From Palsa-504 sp963744575 (GTDB lineage: Bacteria; Actinomycetota; Actinomycetes; Streptosporangiales; Streptosporangiaceae), in assembly GCA_963744575.1 (NCBI GenBank), contig CAVUUF010000025.1, forward strand, positions 372,001 through 436,000: DNA of 64,000 nucleotides, in the 5' to 3' direction. Below the pieces are notes generated by a model. It saw only the letters and a program-made list of their open reading frames with translations. It searched no databases and had not been told where the DNA came from. Made by a program: the position numbers and the translations under genes. Shown here one piece after another: positions 60,993 to 64,000 of the stretch; within the stretch, counting starts at the first letter, position 1, and each line of letters starts with the position of its first letter.

Positions 60993-63355
60993 TCAGTGGA
61001 AGGGCAGCGCCTCGTCCATCGCGCTGGCGCTGCCCGGCAGCGGCTGCTCGCACCAGACGACCTTGCCGGTCGCCGTGCGGCGGGCGCCCCACCGCTTGGA
61101 GAGCTGGCGAACTACCTGCAGGCCACGGCCGCTTTCGGCGTCACCGTCGGCCTGGCGCAGCCTGGGCAGCGCGGCCGAGGTGTCCAGGACCTCGCAGACC
61201 AGGGCCTTCTCGTTGACGAGCCGGAGCGTGACCTCGTTGCGCGAGTATTTCACCGCGTTGGTCACCAGCTCGGAGACGAGCAGCTCGGTCGTGGGGATCA
61301 TGTCCTCCAGGTCCCACCGCTTCATCGGCTCGGCCAGCACCGAACGCGCCTCCCGTACCGAGGTCAGCTTCGGCGGGAGCGTCCAGGAGGCGTGGTTGTC
61401 CTCGGGCAGCCGCCGCAGCCGCGCGATGAGCACCGCGATGTCGTCGCGCTGGTGGTCGGAGTACACCCCGTCCAGCGTGGCCTTGCACAGATCCTCGAGC
61501 GGCTTGGTCGGCGAGCCCGGGCCGAAGATGCCGCGCAGCCGGGCCAGGCCGTCGCTGATGTCCTGGCCCTTGTTCTCCACCAGACCGTCGGTGTACAGCA
61601 CGAACAGGCTGCCGTCCTCCACCGTGAACCGGCGGGTCTCCACCTCGCCGTTGCCGATGCCGAGCGGCGGCGCGGGCGGGACGTCGAGCAGCTCGTTGCT
61701 GCCGTCCGGATGCACGAGCAGCGGCGGCAGGTGGCCCGCCACGGCGACCTCGCACTCGCCGCTCACCGCGTCGAACACCGCGTAGGCGCAGGTGGCGAAG
61801 TGCGGCTCGCGTTCGCCGAGGGTGTGCATGAGCTCGTCGAGCTGGAGCAGCGAATCGGCGGGCGGCAACTCGAGCATGGCCAGCGTGTGGATGGCGGTGC
61901 GCAGCCGGCCCATGGTGACGGCGGCGCGCACGCCGTGCCCGGCCACATCGCCCACCACCAGCGCGACCCGGCCGCCAGGCAGCGCGATGGACTCGTACCA
62001 GTCGCCGCCGACCTCGATCATCTTGCTGCCGGGCAGGTAGCGGTGCCTGACCTCGACCGAGGAGGGCGCGGAGAGCCCGGTCGGCAGCATGCTCCGCTGC
62101 AGCGTCAGCGCGGTGGCGTGCTCGCGGCTGTAGCGGCGGGCGTTGTCGATGAAGACCGCGGCCCGGGAGGCGAAGTCCATGCCGATCTCGACGTCGTAGG
62201 CGTCGAATCGGCGGAACCCTTCCTGCCGGGTGCAGGCGAAGAAGCCCCACATGGTGCCGCGCGCGATGAGCGGCAGCATCAGTACGGAGGCGCCGGAAAG
62301 CAGCTTGGCCACCGGCTTGCGCCGCCAGGCCTTGGCGATCTTGCCCGCCTGGACGTCGCTGATGGTGCTCTCAAGCACCGGCGCGCCGGTGTCCATGCAC
62401 TCGTAGTACGGCGTGTGCTGGGGGTAGCGCAGGATCTCACCAGTCGGGAAGGCCGCCTCCCACGCGAGGTCCTTCTGGTCGTGCTGCAGCGCGATCCGGC
62501 GCAGCGGCAGCGACCCCTCGGGGCTGGTCGCGGGCAGTTCGTCGTCGCCGGCCAGGCTCTCAAGCAGCAGCAGGTCAGCAGCGTTGCAGAAATGCGGCAC
62601 GAGCGCGTCGAGCAGCACCTGGGCCACCTCGTCGATGTCGAGCGTGTCGCCGATCCTGGTGAGCGCGTCGTCGAGCATCTGCCTGCGCATGAGCGCGGGA
62701 TCCACGAACCGCTCGGCGTTGGGGGCAGGAATGCGCAGCAGCGCGAGCGCGGCCAGGCTGGTGCCGCCGGCCCGCATCGGGTGCACGGTCACCACGGCCT
62801 CGGCCGGGTGGCCGTCCCGGGTCTCGATCGTGAGCATGGCACTGCCCTCACGATCCGAACGGATGGCCTCGAGCAGCCCGGCCACCGCCGCGGCGGAGCC
62901 GTCGCCCGCCCTGGCGCCGTGGGAGTCCCCCGCCGAGCCAGTAGAGCCCGCCGAGCCCGCCGAGCCAGCCGCCAGCCGCCGGCCGAGCCCGCCGAGCCGC
63001 CCGGGGTGAGCTCGATGAGCTGCGCGCCGAGCAGATCCTCGGGTTTGCGCGCCAGGATCTGGGCCGCGTTCCTGTCGTGCTGCACGATACGCCCGTCGTA
63101 GTCGATCCCGAGGATCAGGGTCCTTACCGACGAGGAAAGAGCCGGATGAGAACTCTCGGCGGTGACGCTGCCGGGCGAGGCGTCGGGGGTTTCGATGATC
63201 CCGGCCTCCTGGAAGTCCGTGCCGGTCTTGGTTTCGCGGCTTCGCTTGGTTCCGTTGCCAGGGGCTCGAGGCAACGGGGCGCGGTCCGTCCGGGCACCGC
63301 TCTCGGGGGCCTCAGCCCCGAGAGCGCTGCCCTTGGCCGACATGCCGGATGTCAC
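60993..63355 (-). pseudogene. PAS-GAF-SpoIIE phosphatase-HATPase protein, frameshifted in a Gly/Ser/Ala linker
   Basis: The first frame (63355 downwards) encodes a PAS-like segment (LGIDYDGRIVQHDRNAAQIL then ARKPEDLLGAQLIELTPGGS). Near 62955-62990 a Gly/Ser/Ala repeat breaks the frame. The second frame resumes with VAGLLEAIRSDREGSAMLTI, a GAF-type domain, the PP2C SpoIIE domain (GGDWYESIALPGGRVALVVG DVAGHGVRAAVTM, VLYTDGLVENKGQDISDGL, DDIAVLIARLRRLPE) and an anti-sigma HATPase (TTELLVSELVTNAVKYSRNE, GRGLQVVRQLSKRWG). All catalytic residues of the second part are intact, so a shorter protein from GTG 62885 remains possible. Such proteins regulate sigma/anti-sigma pathways. Confidence 0.75.
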
Positions 63356-63609
63356 GTGCGTTTTCTCCTGATGGCATCGCAGGCTGCGCTCCTGTCAATT
63401 ATGAGCCACGGACGGCACGTTCAGACAGGAGTTCCGATGACTCACCTTTCTACCAAAACATCACGTTTATGCCGTATTGACGTAAATCTAGTGACGAAAG
63501 GATACTGCAGTGAGCTTCACGTTCGCCTGAAGTAAGCATCATCCCGGTTCGGGTGGCTCTCCCGCTGCGAATTGCTGACTAACCGTCACGGTAAAATCAC
63601 CTAGGTAGA

Positions 63610-64000
63610 TCAGGTCAGGCTGGCCACGGCCATGGCCGCGGCGAGCAGCATGATGGCCCAGGAAGCCGCGCGCAGCGCCCGCTCGAGCGGCTGGAGCAGG
63701 GCGTCCGCGGTGACCGGCACGGTCCGCCCGTCGGCGAAGGTCACGCTCCCCTCCACCCGCTCCGCCCGGCGGCGGATGTTCCTGGCCGGGGTGCTCAGCT
63801 GCCGCTGGGCGGCGGACAGCGCGAAGGCGCCGGCCGCGGCCAGCACGGGTGCCAGCGCCAGCGTGCCGGCCTGCGCCGTGTAGGCAGTGAGCACCGGGAA
63901 GGCCCCCCAGGCGGCGGCGAAGCCGAAGTCGGTGTGCATCAGCCCGCCGAAAAGCTCCGCGTTGTACGCGATCACCAGCACCGGACCCGCCACCATGAAC
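63610..64000 (-). CDS. Multi-pass membrane protein, C-terminal part, cut by window edge
   Basis: About 130 residues are visible; the N-terminus lies outside. PVLVIAYNAELFGGLMHTDF GFAAAWGAFPVLTAYTAQAG then LALAPVLAAAGAFALSAAQR contain two or three hydrophobic helices, and a last helix (AASWAIMLLAAAMAVASLT) ends the protein. The sequence recalls UbiA-like or uncharacterised actinomycete membrane proteins, but I cannot assign it. The interval 63356-63609 has no supported gene. Confidence 0.6.
   Translation of the reverse strand, partial: FMVAGPVLVIAYNAELFGGLMHTDFGFAAAWGAFPVLTAYTAQAGTLALAPVLAAAGAFALSAAQRQLSTPARNIRRRAERVEGSVTFADGRTVPVTADALLQPLERALRAASWAIMLLAAAMAVASLT

Noticed and set aside
60996..63101. 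701-codon open frame on the plus strand opposite the SpoIIE phosphatase
   Set aside because: The minus-strand frame contains PP2C and HATPase motifs; the plus frame has none.

Overview
The window is chromosomal DNA of a very GC-rich actinomycete. Support comes from the strong G/C bias at third codon positions, GTG starts, leaderless promoters, an RbpA-type RNA polymerase-binding protein, a DUF397 remnant, an S-adenosyl methyltransferase of the DUF574 type, F420-type LLM oxidoreductases, a LAL-type LuxR regulator and an ECF sigma factor of the SigJ/ECF42 type. It looks like the Streptosporangiales/Catenulisporales side of the Actinomycetes, but I cannot place it to genus. I saw no rRNA, tRNA or CRISPR array.

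Layout. 1-7.7 kb is mostly ordinary metabolism: a truncated GMC oxidoreductase, a VOC protein, an enoyl-CoA hydratase, a NUDIX protein, dapF, a lipid kinase, DUF2252 and a PRC-barrel protein. 8-31 kb is an accessory region in which intact genes alternate with broken ones. The intact genes include a 493-codon unknown, the DUF574 methyltransferase, a MarR/MFS pair, an LLM oxidoreductase, an Asp-box surface protein, a DHFR-like reductase, a TPR protein, a divergent RbpA and a PadR. The broken ones include ABC, MFS, cupin, LLM, Lrp, ricin lectin, S53 peptidase, SDR, epimerase, MerR, DUF222-HNH, DUF397, hydrolase and TetR remnants. One apparently young IS4-family element (20719-22755) sits in a ricin-lectin gene and is flanked by a 12-bp target duplication. 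31.8-34.8 kb holds a self-regulated ArsR-SRPBCC-TIGR03086 operon, a PIN-type toxin-antitoxin pair and a pRiA4b ORF-3-like protein.

35.6-41.4 kb is a conserved core block on the minus strand: argG with a leaderless promoter and a palindromic ARG-box-like site, then pgi-gnd-zwf, which feeds glucose-6-phosphate into glycolysis and the pentose-phosphate pathway. 41.7-49.2 kb carries a second enoyl-CoA hydratase, the ECF sigma factor with a convergent YCII/DGPF protein, DUF2254, a PadR-membrane protein pair and an MFS exporter. 49.5-55.7 kb has a membrane diguanylate cyclase with an intact I-site, a 965-codon LuxR-family ATPase and an O-methyltransferase. 56-58.5 kb is decayed DNA with a YefM/RelE pair, IS110-like scraps and hairpin repeats. 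58.7-64 kb has glmS and a frameshifted PAS-GAF-SpoIIE-HATPase phosphatase.

Three classes of dispersed or structured repeat are visible: a 55-bp element in two copies, a roughly 75-bp double-hairpin element in three copies, and a single large hairpin at 57.96 kb. I found no multi-gene system that I would call new. The most noteworthy items are the repeat families, the divergent RbpA, the chimeric pseudogene junctions and the well-preserved palindromic operators. All functional calls are by recognition of protein motifs; no database search was possible.
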